A stretch of 6,664 nucleotides of DNA. Source: Tannerellaceae bacterium. GTDB taxonomy: Bacteria; Bacteroidota; Bacteroidia; Bacteroidales; Tannerellaceae. Location of the stretch: positions 1 through 6,664 of the forward strand of contig JAISMW010000075.1 in assembly GCA_031276545.1 (NCBI GenBank), in the 5' to 3' direction. Positions 6,148 through 6,664 of this stretch are shown here, piece after piece; the first letter of the stretch is position 1, and every line of letters starts with the position of its first letter. The notes beneath the pieces are model-generated. The model had not been told where the DNA came from. It was given only the letters and a program-made list of their open reading frames with translations, and did no database searches. The position numbers and the translations under genes were made by a program.

Positions 6148-6579
6148 ATGAAAAAATCAAAAAATATGGACAGTGTCCAAAAAGTTCCGGACGAAATAAT
6201 AAGTGCTATTACGGTAGATGATATTAAATCGTACAATCTTTCAACAGGGGAAATCATTTTTACCGGTTTTACGGTGCAGGACATCCATGATGGGCGTATT
6301 GGAATTTGGTTTGGCGTCACAGATGGCTTCCATATACCGTTTTATCTTGGAGAAAAATTGTTATTTGAAGCTAATTGCGTGAGTCCGTTGAGTAGCATTC
6401 CATACCATGACTTGACATTAACATGGTATGATGATAAGTTCTATTTGTCGGATGGATATCCCGTTAGTAACAGTAAAGAATGGAAGCAGATACGTGACGC
6501 CAATGCAAAAAAACGGAAAGCGGAATGGGATATTTTTATTAAATATCTTAGAGCCTGTTTAAATTTTATTCAGCAATAA
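6148..6579 (+). CDS. Hypothetical protein, 3' end replaced by an IS terminus (probably a truncated gene)
   Basis: The open frame encodes 143 residues with no motif I can assign to a reaction. The middle alternates short hydrophobic and polar strands (GEIIFTGFTVQDI, GRIGIWFGV, DLTLTWYDDKFYLSDGYP), suggesting a small beta-rich domain, followed by a charged helix (residues 109-134, NAKKRKAEWDIFIKYL). From memory it resembles a recurrent family of short Bacteroidales lipoproteins, but no signal peptide or lipobox is visible after the ATG at 6148 or in the 14 in-frame codons upstream of it. The 5' end may therefore be rearranged too. Residues 135-143 (RACLNFIQQ) are encoded by the IS end that begins at 6551, so the natural C-terminus is lost. 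AT-rich (23 GC in 60 bases at 6361-6420), unlike the core genes. It may be a decaying accessory gene. Confidence 0.6.
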   Translation: MKKSKNMDSVQKVPDEIISAITVDDIKSYNLSTGEIIFTGFTVQDIHDGRIGIWFGVTDGFHIPFYLGEKLLFEANCVSPLSSIPYHDLTLTWYDDKFYLSDGYPVSNSKEWKQIRDANAKKRKAEWDIFIKYLRACLNFIQQ

Positions 6580-6664
6580 TCTTATAGATGCTATTTTGAC
6601 CATTTCCTCCGCCGAATCAAATGTAAATTCATAGTTTCGACACAGTCTCCTGTAATTGTCAAAC
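6551..6664 (-). mobile_element. End of an IS5-family insertion sequence (continues beyond the window)
   Basis: GAGCCTGTTTAAATTTT begins at 6551 and resembles the terminal inverted repeat of IS5-family elements of the IS427/IS1031 kind, many of which start GAGCCTGTTT or similar. The bases just outside it are TTA (6548-6550), which fits a TNA-type target. The transposase stop codon lies only eight bases inside the end, typical of a compact IS. The other end and the target duplication lie outside the window, so subgroup and completeness are unknown. Confidence 0.7.
6559..6664 (-). CDS. IS5-family transposase, C-terminal 35 residues (partial)
   Basis: On the minus strand an open frame enters from the right edge and ends at a TAA (6561 to 6559). 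It reads FDNYRRLCRNYEF, then TFDSAEEMVKIASIRLLLNKI. This matches the C-terminal region of IS5-type DDE transposases, where NxRRLxxxYE lies next to the catalytic glutamate and is followed by a helix of the form SAExMxxxAxIRLLLxxL. The glutamate in NYE is the likely third catalytic residue, so the visible part appears intact. The rest lies outside the window. The stop codon falls inside the terminal repeat, and the frame overlaps the plus-strand hypothetical gene by 21 bases because that gene reads into the IS. Confidence 0.75.
   Translation of the reverse strand, partial: FDNYRRLCRNYEFTFDSAEEMVKIASIRLLLNKI

Overview
The window reads as a piece of a Bacteroidales (Bacteroides/Parabacteroides-like) chromosome: ordinary housekeeping and transport genes bordered on both sides by insertion-sequence debris. 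The assignment rests on three things. Two perfect matches to the Bacteroidetes -7 promoter element (TAnnTTTG) sit just upstream of plausible start codons, the genes lack strong Shine-Dalgarno sequences, and the protein styles fit. No species can be named from the sequence alone.

Left edge (1-424): the tail of an IS4-type DDE transposase enters the window and stops matching its family at about base 56. It is followed by eight 21-bp tandem repeats (103-270) and a gene-free stretch carrying a promoter. Core plus-strand block (425-3581): a sodium:solute symporter-family permease, a DUF1016/YhcG-type PD-(D/E)XK nuclease-like protein, and the essential ribosome-assembly GTPase EngB (YihA/YsxC). All three point the same way with short gaps (19 and 39 bp), so they may be co-transcribed. 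The DUF1016 gene looks like the odd member: it is more AT-rich than the permease, unrelated in function to its neighbours, and carries two perfect or nearly perfect 21-bp palindromes inside its coding sequence.

Minus-strand block (3559-5775): a nucleotide (cytidylate-like) kinase with an unusual C-terminal extension, then a POT/PTR2-like MFS transporter 42 bp downstream, probably one operon driven by a promoter at 5811-5844. The transporter converges on engB and the two coding regions overlap by 23 bp at their 3' ends.

Right edge (5776-6664): a 372-bp gene-free stretch, then an AT-rich hypothetical gene (6148-6579). Its natural 3' end appears to have been replaced by the terminus of an IS5-family element inserted at about 6551. 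The C-terminal 35 residues of that element's transposase run in from the right on the minus strand.

I see no CRISPR array, tRNA, rRNA or clear defence island. The items most worth a second look are the palindromes in the DUF1016 gene, the ParB-like tail on the kinase, the 21-bp repeat array next to a broken transposase, and the IS-truncated gene on the right.
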